Both the position numbers and the translations under genes were made by a program. Below, one piece after another: positions 27,917-36,462 of a stretch of DNA of 64,000 nt (the stretch's first letter is position 1; every line of letters starts with the position of its first letter). Source of the DNA: Agromyces humatus (lineage in GTDB: Bacteria > Actinomycetota > Actinomycetes > Actinomycetales > Microbacteriaceae). Where the stretch lies: positions 62,001 through 126,000 of the forward strand of contig NZ_JAJQPD010000003.1 in NCBI RefSeq assembly GCF_021228295.1, read 5' to 3'. Below the pieces are notes generated by a model, which was given only the letters and a program-made list of their open reading frames with translations, was not told the DNA's origin and did not search any database.

Positions 27917-28594
27917 ATGCGGCGCGCACGGCACGGGGGAGTGAAACGCGGCGAGCGATTCGTTCGCCGCTTCGCCGGTGTGCTCTCGGTCACGGCCGTG
28001 CTGGGCCTGATCGCCACGCTCGCGCTGGCTCCGCTCTCGCGTCCCGACGCGACTTCTCCGGCATTCGCGGCAGCGGCGGACTCGCCGCACAACGGTGACG
28101 CGCAACGCGTCGAGGTCGCATCGGATGTCGCAGCCCCCGCCGTCTCGCACGAGTCGTACACCGCGGCCACCGGGCCTCAGACGCTCGTCGCCGGCGGCAC
28201 GAATCACGACTGGGCCAAGCTCGTGCTCGTGCTCGGTGAATTCCCGGTGACCGACCAGAACGTGGTGGTCATCACCCAGTGGATGCGCGAGGAGAACGGC
28301 CCCGACAACTGGTGGAACCGCAACAACCCGCTGAACAACGGAAACGGGTCTGGCGGCGGCTCGGGCCTCGGCAGCTATGCCACCCTCCAGGTCGGTGCCG
28401 AGTACGCGGCCGACAGCTTGCGGCGCCTGTCGTTCTACGACGCGATCGAGGCCGGGCTCGACGCCGGCGCACCCGCCGCGACGACCGCGGCCGCGATCTG
28501 GCAGTCGCCGTGGGCGACGAGCCACTACGGCAACGGCGCGCACTGGTCGACCTCGCCGGTGCCCGTCGTCGAGGCGCCCGAGTCGGCCTGGTGA
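27917..28594 (+). CDS. Secreted protein with possible lysozyme/glucosaminidase-like domain
   Basis: This 225-residue protein has a basic N-terminus and a hydrophobic core (about residues 17-42) with Ala-rich cleavage region, so it is exported. The rest contains WMREENGPDNWWNRNNPLNN, a YATLQ.GAEYAADSL helix and WQSPWATSHYGNG. This pattern (Glu in an ITQWMREEN helix followed by the aromatic NPLN stretch) recalls glucosaminidase/lysozyme-fold folds in actinobacteria. Peptidoglycan binding or cleavage is a guess only. A TACCCT -10-like box at 27901 with ATG at 27917 suggests a leaderless or short-leader transcript; a GTG at 27941 is an alternative start. Confidence 0.68.
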   Translation: MRRARHGGVKRGERFVRRFAGVLSVTAVLGLIATLALAPLSRPDATSPAFAAAADSPHNGDAQRVEVASDVAAPAVSHESYTAATGPQTLVAGGTNHDWAKLVLVLGEFPVTDQNVVVITQWMREENGPDNWWNRNNPLNNGNGSGGGSGLGSYATLQVGAEYAADSLRRLSFYDAIEAGLDAGAPAATTAAAIWQSPWATSHYGNGAHWSTSPVPVVEAPESAW

Positions 28595-28619
28595 GTTGAC
28601 GCTTCCGAGTCCGCGCCGC

Positions 28620-30242
28620 TCAGCTCACCCTGAGCAGCGTTCGCTGCCATCCTGTCGAGCCGTCTGGCGCGATCGGCGTCCGCTCCTCGATTTGGAGCAT
28701 GCCGTTCCGGTCTGTCGCTCGCACCGCCACATAGTGCGTTCCGGCGGTCGCCTCCCACTCGAGATACCACTGCACCCACGTGTCGCGGTTGATCGGCGTG
28801 GAGAGTACGGCGTCCTCCCAGGGGCCATCGTCGATCTGCACCTCGACGCGCTCGATGCCGACGGGCTGGGCCCAGGCGACGCCGGCGATGATGGTCGGTC
28901 CCGGGCTCAGCGCCTTGTCGATGCGGGGGGTGTCGATGCGCGAGGACAGCTTGATCGGGGCCTTGGCGCTGTAGCCGCGCGGAGTCCAATACGCTTCGTC
29001 TGCTGCGAACGTCGTCACCTTCAGCTCGGTGAGCCACTTCGTCGCGGACACGTAACCGTAGAGACCCGGGACCACCATGCGCACCGGGAAACCGTGCTCG
29101 AGCGGGAGCGGTTCGCCGTTCATCCCGACCGCGAGGATCGCGTCGAGGCCATCGTCGGTGAGCGCCTCGAGGGGTGTGCTCGCGGTGAAGCCATCGATAC
29201 TTCGCGAGAGCACCATGTCGGCGCCCGCCTGCGGAGAAGCACGACGCAGCACCTCGCGCACCGGAACCCCGAGCCACCTCGCGGTGCCGAGCAGGTCGCC
29301 GCCGACCTCGTTCGAGACGCAGGTGAGGGTGATCGCGAACTCATCGAGTCCCATGCCCACGAGGTCGTCGAACGTGAGCTCGATGCGGCGGTCGACCATG
29401 CCGTCGACCATGAGTCGCCATGCGGAAGGGTCGACGGATGGCACGGTCAGCGCGGTGTCGACACGGTAGAAGTCGCGGTTCGAGGTGAAGAGCGGTGAGA
29501 TACCCGGGATGTCGAGTTCGGCGCCAGTCGGCACGACCACCCTCGAACTCGGTGCGGGCAGCCTCAACGCCTTCCGCACCGCGGCGATCGATGAGGTGGC
29601 GGCGTTCACGACGCGGGCGCCGAGACCCACGACGAGAGCGGACGCCGCCGAGATGCCTGCGAGGCGGAAGAATGCGCGCCGATCGACGCCCTCGAGCACC
29701 GCGGCGGGCCGTGGGTCGCCCACGCCGACGACGTCGCTGCCACGGCCCTCGACATCGCGAATCGCAGCGTCGCGCCAGCGGTGGAGCCGCCGCACGAGGA
29801 GCACCAGCACGACGACCCCGGCGATAGTGCCGACGACCGGCGGCGCCCAAGCCAGCGAAGTGGCGCCGGCACGGGTCACGATGGCAGCGGTGGACAGTGC
29901 CCCGGCGACGCCGAGGGCGATGACGCCGAGCGGCGGCCGAAGGTACTGCAGCACCCCGATGACGGCGGCGGCGACCGCCACCGCGACGGCGAGCGTGATG
30001 AGCAGCACGGGCTTGTCGTTATCGCCGAAGGTCGCGATCGCGAACTCCTTCGCCCAGCGCGGCACGATGTCGATCACGAACGACCCGACCGCGAGAATGG
30101 GCCCGCCATCGCGTGCGACGAACAGGGCGACGAGTTCGGCGGCCGCAAGGAACACGCCGGCGCTCACAAGTCCCGCCAGCGCCGCCCAGGCGAGGCGCGC
30201 TCGCCCGCGCCGCTTCGCGTTCGTCTCGATGTCGCGCGACAT
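28620..30242 (-). CDS. Membrane-anchored molybdopterin oxidoreductase (sulfite-oxidase type)
   Basis: This 540-residue protein has four or five N-terminal membrane helices (residues 15-150) and a short RRAFFRLAG segment resembling a twin-arginine motif (about 190). A molybdopterin-binding domain (PF00174) follows, with the active-site Cys308 in TLTCVSNEVGG. A C-terminal immunoglobulin-like dimerisation domain (about 440-540) contains GVAWAQPVGIERVEVQIDDGPW. The catalytic part is probably outside the membrane. It belongs to the sulfite oxidase/YedY group; the substrate is unknown. ATG 30242 has GGAGG nearby. An arylsulfatase elsewhere in the window does not connect directly. Confidence 0.88.
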   Translation of the reverse strand: MSRDIETNAKRRGRARLAWAALAGLVSAGVFLAAAELVALFVARDGGPILAVGSFVIDIVPRWAKEFAIATFGDNDKPVLLITLAVAVAVAAAVIGVLQYLRPPLGVIALGVAGALSTAAIVTRAGATSLAWAPPVVGTIAGVVVLVLLVRRLHRWRDAAIRDVEGRGSDVVGVGDPRPAAVLEGVDRRAFFRLAGISAASALVVGLGARVVNAATSSIAAVRKALRLPAPSSRVVVPTGAELDIPGISPLFTSNRDFYRVDTALTVPSVDPSAWRLMVDGMVDRRIELTFDDLVGMGLDEFAITLTCVSNEVGGDLLGTARWLGVPVREVLRRASPQAGADMVLSRSIDGFTASTPLEALTDDGLDAILAVGMNGEPLPLEHGFPVRMVVPGLYGYVSATKWLTELKVTTFAADEAYWTPRGYSAKAPIKLSSRIDTPRIDKALSPGPTIIAGVAWAQPVGIERVEVQIDDGPWEDAVLSTPINRDTWVQWYLEWEATAGTHYVAVRATDRNGMLQIEERTPIAPDGSTGWQRTLLRVS

Positions 30243-30376
30243 CACGCCTCCGCCTCCGCGGGAATCCGGATCACCCGCTAGTGAGGTATTCGTTGCCGAA
30301 GCGGGTTCGGATTGCGCGTACGCGCCGATCCGCACCCGGTTCGGGTGCTCGAGAGCGGGTGGTGAGGGCAGCCCGA

Positions 30377-30796
30377 TCAGCGGTCGAGCGGGCGCCAGAC
30401 GACGACGGCGTTCTCGCGCCGCACGCGCGTGCCGGCACGCAGGGTGACGACCTCGCCCGCCGAGCCCGCCGCGAACACGCGACGCCCGGGCCGGTTGAGC
30501 ATCTCGTCGGCGAGCGCCGCCTCGAGTTCGCGCACGCGGGCGCGCAGCGTCGCCACCTCGTCTTCGAGGCCGAGCACACGGCGGATTCCCTCGAGGCTCA
30601 CGCCCTCGCTCGAGAGCTGTGCGATCTCGCGCAGCTGCGCGACATCCCGCATCGAATACCGACGTGACTTGCCCGCCGTCCGCGTCGGCGACACGAGGCC
30701 CATTCGGTCGTACTGCCGCAGCGTCTGCGGGTGCATGCCGGCGAGTTCTGCGGCGACCGAGATGACGAACAGCGGGCTCATCTCGTTCATGTCCAT
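30377..30796 (-). CDS. hspR: HspR heat-shock repressor (MerR family)
   Basis: This 139-residue MerR-type regulator has an N-terminal winged helix-turn-helix (SVAAELAGMHPQTLRQYDRMGLVSPTRTAGKSRRYSMRDV), a recognition wing and a C-terminal coiled coil. It closes the dnaK-grpE-dnaJ-hspR operon; ATG 30796 is 3 bp after the dnaJ stop. HspR binds HAIR sites (CTTGAGT-N7-ACTCAAG) and represses dnaK and clpB until chaperones are titrated by unfolded protein; DnaK is its co-repressor in Streptomyces. Matching sites occur at 9114, 34569 and 34632. Confidence 0.95.
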   Translation of the reverse strand: MDMNEMSPLFVISVAAELAGMHPQTLRQYDRMGLVSPTRTAGKSRRYSMRDVAQLREIAQLSSEGVSLEGIRRVLGLEDEVATLRARVRELEAALADEMLNRPGRRVFAAGSAGEVVTLRAGTRVRRENAVVVWRPLDR

Positions 30797-30799
30797 CGC

Positions 30800-31789
30800 C
30801 TAGCTCCGCGCCTTCGCGATGAGGTCGTCGCGTGGGTTCTCGGCAGGCAGCTCGGCGGCGAACGCCTTGAGCTTCTCTTCGGCGTCGCTCGACAGGTGCG
30901 ACGGCACGGCGATCTGCACGACGGCGAGCAGGTCGCCCGTGCCCTTCGATGTCTCGACGCCGCGGCCCTTGACGCGCAGCACACGCCCACTCGGCGTGCC
31001 AGGCGCGACGCGCAGCTTCACCGGGTCGGCGCCGAGCGTGGGCACCTGGATGGTCGCCCCCAGCGCGGCTTCGGCGAATGTCACCGGAACGGTCACGCGC
31101 AGGTTGAGCCCGTCGCGCTCGAACACGGGGTGCTTGCGCACGTTGACGGTGAGGATGATGTCGCCCGACTCGCCGCCGTCGGGCGACGGGTGCCCCTTGC
31201 CGCGCAGCCGGATCTTCTGGCCGTCGGCCACACCCGCGGGGATGCGCACGGTGATCGGCTTGCCCTCGGCCGACTGCAGGGTGATCTGGTCGCCCTTGGT
31301 CGCGGTGATGAAGTCGAGGGTCGTCGTCGCGGTGACGTCGCGTCCTCTGGTCGGCCCGCCGAAGCCGCGGTAGCCCCCGGTCGGCTGGCCGAACCGGCCG
31401 CCGCCGAAGAGGCCGCCGATCAGGTCGTCGTAATCGCCGCCCTGCTGGAACGTGTACGACTGACGCCCACCGCCCTGGCCGAACATGCCGCCGAAGACGT
31501 CTTCGAACCCGCCTCCGGCACCGGCGCCGCCGGGCGCGGTGAACCGAGCGCCCGAGCCCATGGCGCGGATCGCGTCGTACTCCTTGCGCTGCTCGGCGTC
31601 GGAGAGTACGGAGTTCGCCTCGCTGATGTCCTTGAACTTCGCCTCGGCGGCGCTGTCGCCCTGGTTCTGGTCGGGGTGGTACTTGCGCGCGAGCTTGCGA
31701 TACGCCTTCTTGATGTCGGCGCCGCTCGCGTCCTTGGAGACGCCGAGCACCTGGTAGAAGTCCTTGTCGAACCAATCCTGACTGGCCAT
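30800..31789 (-). CDS. DnaJ-type co-chaperone without zinc finger
   Basis: This 329-residue J-domain protein has a J-domain (about residues 5-70) with the HPD motif ([10 protein letters not shown]) and a Gly/Phe-rich region with FGGGR repeats. Two C-terminal substrate-binding beta domains follow (about 145-320; [20 protein letters not shown] onward). It has no CxxCxGxG cysteines at all, so the zinc-finger domain of classical DnaJ is missing, making it type II, CbpA-like. It stimulates DnaK ATPase. ATG 31789 is chosen since AGGAGG sits 5 bases upstream; a GTG two codons earlier overlaps the site. It is separated from grpE by a REP-like repeat. Confidence 0.92.
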   Translation of the reverse strand: MASQDWFDKDFYQVLGVSKDASGADIKKAYRKLARKYHPDQNQGDSAAEAKFKDISEANSVLSDAEQRKEYDAIRAMGSGARFTAPGGAGAGGGFEDVFGGMFGQGGGRQSYTFQQGGDYDDLIGGLFGGGRFGQPTGGYRGFGGPTRGRDVTATTTLDFITATKGDQITLQSAEGKPITVRIPAGVADGQKIRLRGKGHPSPDGGESGDIILTVNVRKHPVFERDGLNLRVTVPVTFAEAALGATIQVPTLGADPVKLRVAPGTPSGRVLRVKGRGVETSKGTGDLLAVVQIAVPSHLSSDAEEKLKAFAAELPAENPRDDLIAKARS

Positions 31790-31824
31790 CGGCACCTCCT
31801 CTCTCTGAGTCTGTCTGAAGCGGG

Positions 31825-31908
31825 ATCGTCGGTCGAGTAGGCCGGAGGCCGTATCGAGACCTCGTGGTGGTCTCGATACGGCGCTGGCGCGCCTACTCGA
31901 CCGACGAT
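31825..31908. repeat. REP-like palindromic element (family A) between grpE and dnaJ
   Basis: The left arm (31825-31862) reads ATCGTCGGTCGAGTAGG then CCGGAGG then CCGTATCGAGACC. The right arm (31869-31908) is its complement but with CGCGCCAGCG in the middle. Outer 17-bp and 13-bp parts match perfectly between arms; the middle mini-hairpins differ. It lies within the heat-shock operon, where it should form a large hairpin in the mRNA. Confidence 0.92.
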
Positions 31909-31911
31909 GGG

Positions 31912-32577
31912 CTACTGCGGCGTCTTGACGACGACCTTCGCCGGGCGCAGCTGCACGCTGCCGAGGTTGTAGCCGTTCTCGACGACGTCAGCGACGGTGT
32001 CGATCTCGACCTCGTCGCTCGGCTGCTGGAAGATCGCCTCGTGGTGCTGCGGGTCGAACGGCTCGCCGACCTCGCCGAACGAGGTGAGCCCGAGCTTCTC
32101 GACCTGGGCCCGCAGTTTCGCGGCGATCGTCGCGAACGGCGTGTCGCCCTCGAGGTCGCCGTGCTTCTCGGCCCGGTCGAGGTCGTCGAGCACGGGCAGC
32201 AGCACGGCGACGGCCGCACCGACCGCGCGTTCGCGTTCGAGCTCGCGGTTCGCCTCGGTGCGCTTGCGGTAGTTCGCGTACTCGGCGGTGACCCGCTTGA
32301 GGTCGGCGAGGTGCTCGTCGCTCGGCTCCTCGACCTCGGCGTTGGCCGCGTTCAGGATGTCGTCGACCGTGAGCTCGTACTCCTCGTCGGCGAGATCGGA
32401 TGCCTCGGCGCCGGCGTCGCCCGCCGCCTCGGTGACGCCGCCCGCCGCCTCGGGGGCGCCTTCGGCGGGCGCCCCGTCGGCGTGATGGGGGTGCCGAACC
32501 TCACCGGTCTCGGGGTCGATGCGACGCTTATCGCGGATCACCGGCTCCTCGTGGTTCTGGTTCTGCTCGTCGGTCAT
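31912..32577 (-). CDS. grpE: GrpE nucleotide exchange factor
   Basis: This 221-residue protein has an acidic low-complexity N-terminus rich in Glu and Ala (to about residue 80), the long dimer helix with [20 protein letters not shown], and the C-terminal beta domain ([17 protein letters not shown]...[19 protein letters not shown]). It is the ADP release factor of DnaK. ATG 32577 overlaps the dnaK stop by 4 bases (ATGA), confirming coupling. The length is slightly longer than in E. coli, due to the acidic N-terminus. Confidence 0.96.
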   Translation of the reverse strand: MTDEQNQNHEEPVIRDKRRIDPETGEVRHPHHADGAPAEGAPEAAGGVTEAAGDAGAEASDLADEEYELTVDDILNAANAEVEEPSDEHLADLKRVTAEYANYRKRTEANRELERERAVGAAVAVLLPVLDDLDRAEKHGDLEGDTPFATIAAKLRAQVEKLGLTSFGEVGEPFDPQHHEAIFQQPSDEVEIDTVADVVENGYNLGSVQLRPAKVVVKTPQ

Positions 32578-34454
32578 GACGTCTTCTTCTCGTCTTCGTC
32601 GTCGACCACTTCGGCGTCGACCACGTCCTCATCGGACGAGTCGTCGGCGGCCGGGCCGGACGCCGAAGCGTCTTCGCCGCCGGCGGCAGCCGCGTCGGCC
32701 TGCTGCGACTGGGCGTAGATCGCCTCGCCGAGCTTGCCCTGCGAAGCGTTGAGCTTCTCGAACGCGCTCTTCACGGCCGCGTCGTCGTCGCCGGCGAGGG
32801 CCGACTTGAGCGCGTCGACGTCGCCCTGCACCTCGGACTTGACGTCGGCGGGCAGCTTGTCGTCGTTGTCCTTGATGAGCTTCTCGATCGAGTAGGCGAG
32901 CTGCTCGGCCTGGTTGCGGGTCTCGGCCGACTCGCGGCGCGCCTTGTCTTCGGCGGCGTGCTCTTCAGCCTCGCGCACCATGCGCTCGATGTCGTCCTTG
33001 GGCAGCGACGAGCCGCCCGAGATCGTCATGCGCTGCTCCTTGCCGGTGCCCTTGTCTTTCGCGGACACGTGCACGATGCCGTTGGCGTCGATGTCGAACG
33101 TGACCTCGATCTGCGGGATGCCGCGGGGAGCCGGCGCGATGCCGGTGAGCTCGAACGTGCCGAGCGGCTTGTTGTCGCGGGTGAACTCGCGCTCGCCCTG
33201 GAAGACCTGGATGGCCACCGACGGCTGGTTGTCGTCGGCGGTCGTGAAGGTCTCGCTGCGCTTGGTCGGGATCGCCGTGTTGCGCTCGATGAGCTTGGTC
33301 ATGATACCGCCCTTGGTCTCGATGCCGAGGCTGAGGGGCGTGACGTCGATGAGCAGCACGTCCTTGCGCTCACCCTTCAGGACGCCGGCCTGCAGGGCCG
33401 CGCCGACGGCGACGACCTCGTCGGGGTTGACGCCCTTGTTGGGCTCCTGGCCGGTCTCCTGCTTCACGAGGTCGCTGACCGCGGGCATGCGGGTCGAGCC
33501 GCCGACGAGCACGACGTGCGCGACATCCGACAACTTGATGCCGGCCTCGCGGATGACGTCTTCGAAGGGCTTCTTCGTGCGATCGAGCAGATCGCTCGTC
33601 ATGTTCTCGAACTCGGCGCGCGTGAGCGTCTCGTCGAGGTTGGCCGGGCCGTTCTCGGTGAGCGAGAGGTAGGGCAGCTGGATCGAGGCCTTCAGGCCCG
33701 ACGACAGCTCCTTCTTGGCCTGCTCGGCGGCCTCCTTGAGGCGCTGCAGGGCGATCTTGTCCTTCGAGACGTCGACGCCGGTCGAGTCCTTGAAGCGCTT
33801 GATGAGCCAGTCGACGACGCGCTGGTCCCAGTCGTCGCCGCCGAGGCGGTTGTCGCCCGAGGTGGCGCGCACCTGGATGGTCGAGAAGTCGTCGTCCTTG
33901 CCCACCTCGAGCAGCGAGACGTCGAAGGTGCCGCCACCGAGGTCGAAGACGAGGATGAGCTCGTCTTCCTTGCCCTTGTCGAGGCCGTACGCGAGCGCGG
34001 CGGCGGTGGGCTCGTTGATGATGCGCAGCACGTTGAGGCCCGCGATCTCACCGGCCTCCTTCGTGGCCTGGCGCTCGGCGTCGTTGAAGTACGCGGGCAC
34101 GGTGATGACCGCGTCGGTGACGGTGTCGCCGAGGTACTGCTCGGCGTCGCGCTTCAGCTTCTGCAGGATGCGCGCCGAGATCTCCTGCGGCGTGTACTGC
34201 TTGCCGTCGACCTCGGGCGACTTCCAGTCGGTGCCCATGTGGCGCTTGACCGACGCGATCGTGCGGTCGACGTTGGTGACGGCCTGGCGCTTCGCGGTCT
34301 CGCCGACGAGCACCTCGCCGTCTTTCGTGAATGCGACGACCGACGGGGTCGTGCGGAAGCCCTCTGCGTTGGCGATGACGGTGGGCTCGCCGCCCTCGAG
34401 GACCGAGACGACCGAGTTGGTCGTGCCGAGGTCGATTCCTACTGCACGTGACAT
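32574..34454 (-). CDS. dnaK: DnaK (Hsp70 chaperone)
   Basis: This 626-residue Hsp70 begins [22 protein letters not shown] and contains [45 protein letters not shown], and the substrate-binding domain ([13 protein letters not shown]), then a helical lid and an acidic [19 protein letters not shown] tail. It is a cytoplasmic ATP-dependent chaperone and also the HspR co-repressor in actinomycetes. ATG 34454 is preceded by GAAGGAGA. It is the first gene of the heat-shock operon under two HAIR sites at 34569-34589 and 34632-34652. Confidence 0.98.
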   Translation of the reverse strand: MSRAVGIDLGTTNSVVSVLEGGEPTVIANAEGFRTTPSVVAFTKDGEVLVGETAKRQAVTNVDRTIASVKRHMGTDWKSPEVDGKQYTPQEISARILQKLKRDAEQYLGDTVTDAVITVPAYFNDAERQATKEAGEIAGLNVLRIINEPTAAALAYGLDKGKEDELILVFDLGGGTFDVSLLEVGKDDDFSTIQVRATSGDNRLGGDDWDQRVVDWLIKRFKDSTGVDVSKDKIALQRLKEAAEQAKKELSSGLKASIQLPYLSLTENGPANLDETLTRAEFENMTSDLLDRTKKPFEDVIREAGIKLSDVAHVVLVGGSTRMPAVSDLVKQETGQEPNKGVNPDEVVAVGAALQAGVLKGERKDVLLIDVTPLSLGIETKGGIMTKLIERNTAIPTKRSETFTTADDNQPSVAIQVFQGEREFTRDNKPLGTFELTGIAPAPRGIPQIEVTFDIDANGIVHVSAKDKGTGKEQRMTISGGSSLPKDDIERMVREAEEHAAEDKARRESAETRNQAEQLAYSIEKLIKDNDDKLPADVKSEVQGDVDALKSALAGDDDAAVKSAFEKLNASQGKLGEAIYAQSQQADAAAAGGEDASASGPAADDSSDEDVVDAEVVDDEDEKKTS

Positions 34455-34479
34455 GTGTGTTTCTCCTTCTTCCCTCGCC

Positions 34480-34510
34480 GGTCGAGTAGCGCGCAGCGCG
34501 TGTCGAGACC
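34480..34510. repeat. Solo REP family A arm in the dnaK leader
   Basis: A 31-bp arm with GGTCGAGTAG at one end and TGTCGAGACC at the other has a mini-palindrome CGCGC-A-GCGCG between. It lies 26 bp upstream of the dnaK start, within its 5' leader. Confidence 0.8.
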
Positions 34511-34568
34511 GTTGCAGGGTTACCGGTTCGGCCGTTCCGGCCCGCAACCGAAGTACGGGGTGACGAGA

Positions 34569-34589
34569 CTTGAGCCTCGCCGACTCAAG
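34569..34589. promoter_or_regulatory. HAIR element 1 (HspR operator) for dnaK
   Basis: CTTGAGC-N7-ACTCAAG matches the HAIR consensus at 13 of 14 positions. It lies 115 bp upstream of dnaK. Confidence 0.88.
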
Positions 34590-34631
34590 CTTCGCAGCGC
34601 CGACTTTTCGTGTCAAGTTGAGGCGGCCAAA

Positions 34632-34652
34632 CTTGAGCGCACTTGACTCAAC
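34632..34652. promoter_or_regulatory. HAIR element 2 (HspR operator) for dnaK
   Basis: CTTGAGC-N7-ACTCAAC matches the HAIR consensus at 12 of 14 positions. It is 63 bp upstream of HAIR 1, so the pair is separated by about six turns of DNA. Confidence 0.82.
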
Positions 34653-34708
34653 TCACAGCGCTTGCTCAGTATTCCGGCAGGGCTCGGCGGCTCTACGGTT
34701 CCACCCGG

Positions 34709-34772
34709 CTGCGCCACTTCGTCGGCGCCTGCGCCAGTTCGGTCGGCGCGGAGGACGGCGAACCGGCGCACA
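34709..34772. repeat. Family B interspersed repeat, copy 1
   Basis: This 64-bp sequence matches 38552-38615 with about 10 differences (about 84% identity). It contains two direct CTGCGCCA words 21 bp apart and an inverted GGCGCA near its right end. It lies in the region between the dnaK promoter and the aminopeptidase. Confidence 0.8.
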
Positions 34773-34868
34773 GATGGCTCGGCGGTCAGCGAAGGCACTA
34801 CCGGCCGCGTTCGACCACCTCTAGAGTGTCGCGCACACGCGTTTCGTGGAACAACGAGAGGAGCAGTC

Positions 34869-36395
34869 GTGAACGGGAGACGGTTGAAGCTGGTCGGCAG
34901 CCTGGCGGTCGCGGTGACGGTGATCGGAGGGCTCGGGGCGACCGGGGCCGCTGCCGCCCCCGGAGCACCTGGCGGGCCGCGTTACACCGCCGGCGCGCAG
35001 GGCGTGGGCGATGCCTACTTCCCCTACTCGGGCAACGGCGGGTACGACGTGAGCCATTACGACCTCGACGTCACCTACACGCCACCCGCCGCGGCGCCGG
35101 CGCCGCTCGAAGGACAATTCGAGGGCGTGGCCACGATCGACCTCGTCGCAACCCAGGACCTCGACCGGTTCAACCTCGACCTCCGCGGCATGGAGGTGAG
35201 CTCGCTCATGGTGAACGGCAAGCGCGCGAACGCGATCGCACCCCCGGCACCGGGAGCCGAGGTCGACGGGGCCGCGTACTGGCATGTGCAGAACGATGCC
35301 GAGCGCATCTGGGAGCTCACGGTGCAGCCCCGCCCGAAGATCAAGGCGGGCCAGAGCGTGCAGCTCGTCGTCGAGTACGGCGGAGCGACCACGCGGCCCC
35401 TCGACATCGAGGAGGCGCTCTACGGCTGGGTGACGACGCGCGACGGCGCCATGGTGGTCAGCGAGCCCGAGGGCTCGATGACGTGGTACCCGGTGAGCGA
35501 CCACCAGACCGACAAGGCGACCTACAGCTTCGCGATCACCGTGCCCGAGGGCAAGGTCGCCGTGGCGAACGGCGTGCAGCCCAAGCCCGAGGAGACTTCC
35601 GGAGGCTGGACGACCTGGTACTGGGATGCCCCAGACCAGCAGGCGAGCTACCTGACCACCGCATCCGTCGGCGACTTCGACCTGCGCGACACGTACTTCT
35701 CGGCGAGTGGGGTGCCGATCATCGACGCGGTCGACACGAAGCTCACGATGAACCAGCGGAACACGACGAACGCGAGTCTCGCGCTGCAACCGCTGATGAT
35801 CGACTTCCTCGAAAGCCGGTTCGGCCCGTACCCGTTCAACTCGTACGGTTCGATCGTCGACAACGACAGCGTCGGCTACGCGCTCGAGACGCAGACGCGT
35901 CCGGTGTATTCGGGTTCCGCAAGCCAGGGAACCGTGCTCCACGAGCTCGCGCACCAGTGGTTCGGCAACGCCGTGAGCCCCGAGCGCTGGCAGCACATCT
36001 GGCTCAACGAGGGCTGGGCGACCTACGCCACGTGGCTGTGGGACGAGGAACGCGGCATCCGCACGGCGCAGCAGGCGTACAACAGCTGGTACGGCCCCGC
36101 GCGCACCCCGGCCTACTGGGAGTTCCAGATCGGCGATCCGGGAGAGTTCGGACTGTTCGCGACGCAGGTCTACAACCGCGGGGCGGGCACCCTGCACGCG
36201 CTGCGCGTCGAGGTCGGCGACACGAATTTCTTCGCCGCCTCGCGACTCTGGCTCGAGCGCTACAACGACTCGGCCGGCACAGCCGAGGACTTCCAGGCGA
36301 TCTTCGAGGAGGTCTCGGGCGAGGACCTCGATGCCTTCTTCCAGACCTGGTTGTACGACCAGGTGAAGCCGCCGACCACCTGGACCCTGCCGTAG
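34869..36395 (+). CDS. Secreted M1 family aminopeptidase
   Basis: This 508-residue metalloprotease has a signal peptide (residues 1-32, Ala-rich cleavage). The zinc motif HELAH (358-362) plus 18 residues and Glu381 (NEGWATYATWLW) is the HEXXH-X18-E of the M1 family. The N-terminal beta domain carries a YDLDVTYTP strand. It lacks the large C-terminal helical domain of typical 850-residue aminopeptidase N. GTG 34869 is chosen because GAGAGGAG is 6 bases upstream and the signal peptide then starts properly. It should cut N-terminal residues from peptides outside the cell. A strong terminator follows. Confidence 0.92.
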   Translation: MNGRRLKLVGSLAVAVTVIGGLGATGAAAAPGAPGGPRYTAGAQGVGDAYFPYSGNGGYDVSHYDLDVTYTPPAAAPAPLEGQFEGVATIDLVATQDLDRFNLDLRGMEVSSLMVNGKRANAIAPPAPGAEVDGAAYWHVQNDAERIWELTVQPRPKIKAGQSVQLVVEYGGATTRPLDIEEALYGWVTTRDGAMVVSEPEGSMTWYPVSDHQTDKATYSFAITVPEGKVAVANGVQPKPEETSGGWTTWYWDAPDQQASYLTTASVGDFDLRDTYFSASGVPIIDAVDTKLTMNQRNTTNASLALQPLMIDFLESRFGPYPFNSYGSIVDNDSVGYALETQTRPVYSGSASQGTVLHELAHQWFGNAVSPERWQHIWLNEGWATYATWLWDEERGIRTAQQAYNSWYGPARTPAYWEFQIGDPGEFGLFATQVYNRGAGTLHALRVEVGDTNFFAASRLWLERYNDSAGTAEDFQAIFEEVSGEDLDAFFQTWLYDQVKPPTTWTLP

Positions 36396-36406
36396 GGCAC
36401 CACCCT

Positions 36407-36453
36407 CATCGATCCCCGTGGGTCGGCGCATCGCCGACCCACGGGGATCGATG
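36407..36453. terminator. Bidirectional terminator with 22-bp perfect stem
   Basis: 36407-36428 is perfectly complementary to 36432-36453 with a 3-base loop. It is placed between the convergent aminopeptidase and MFS genes. Confidence 0.82.
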
Positions 36454-36462
36454 ATGTCAGGC

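Larger units (their letters stand above)
34455..34868. other. dnaK/aminopeptidase intergenic region (414 bp without a gene)
   Basis: This gap holds the dnaK ribosome site, a solo REP family A arm at 34480-34510, the two HAIR operators, a family B repeat (34709-34772) and the divergent promoter of the M1 aminopeptidase with its GAGAGGAG ribosome site near 34855. I see no protein gene in it; short frames are low quality. Confidence 0.85.

Noticed and set aside
31825..31908. Insertion sequence or transposase gene
   Set aside because: The palindromes have no coding capacity and no target-site duplications can be recognised, so they are called repeats only.
34709..34772. Protein gene at the family B repeat (short ORFs cover it)
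   Set aside because: The ORFs are out of phase between the two copies, lack ribosome sites and are Arg/Ser-rich, so the repeat is treated as non-coding.
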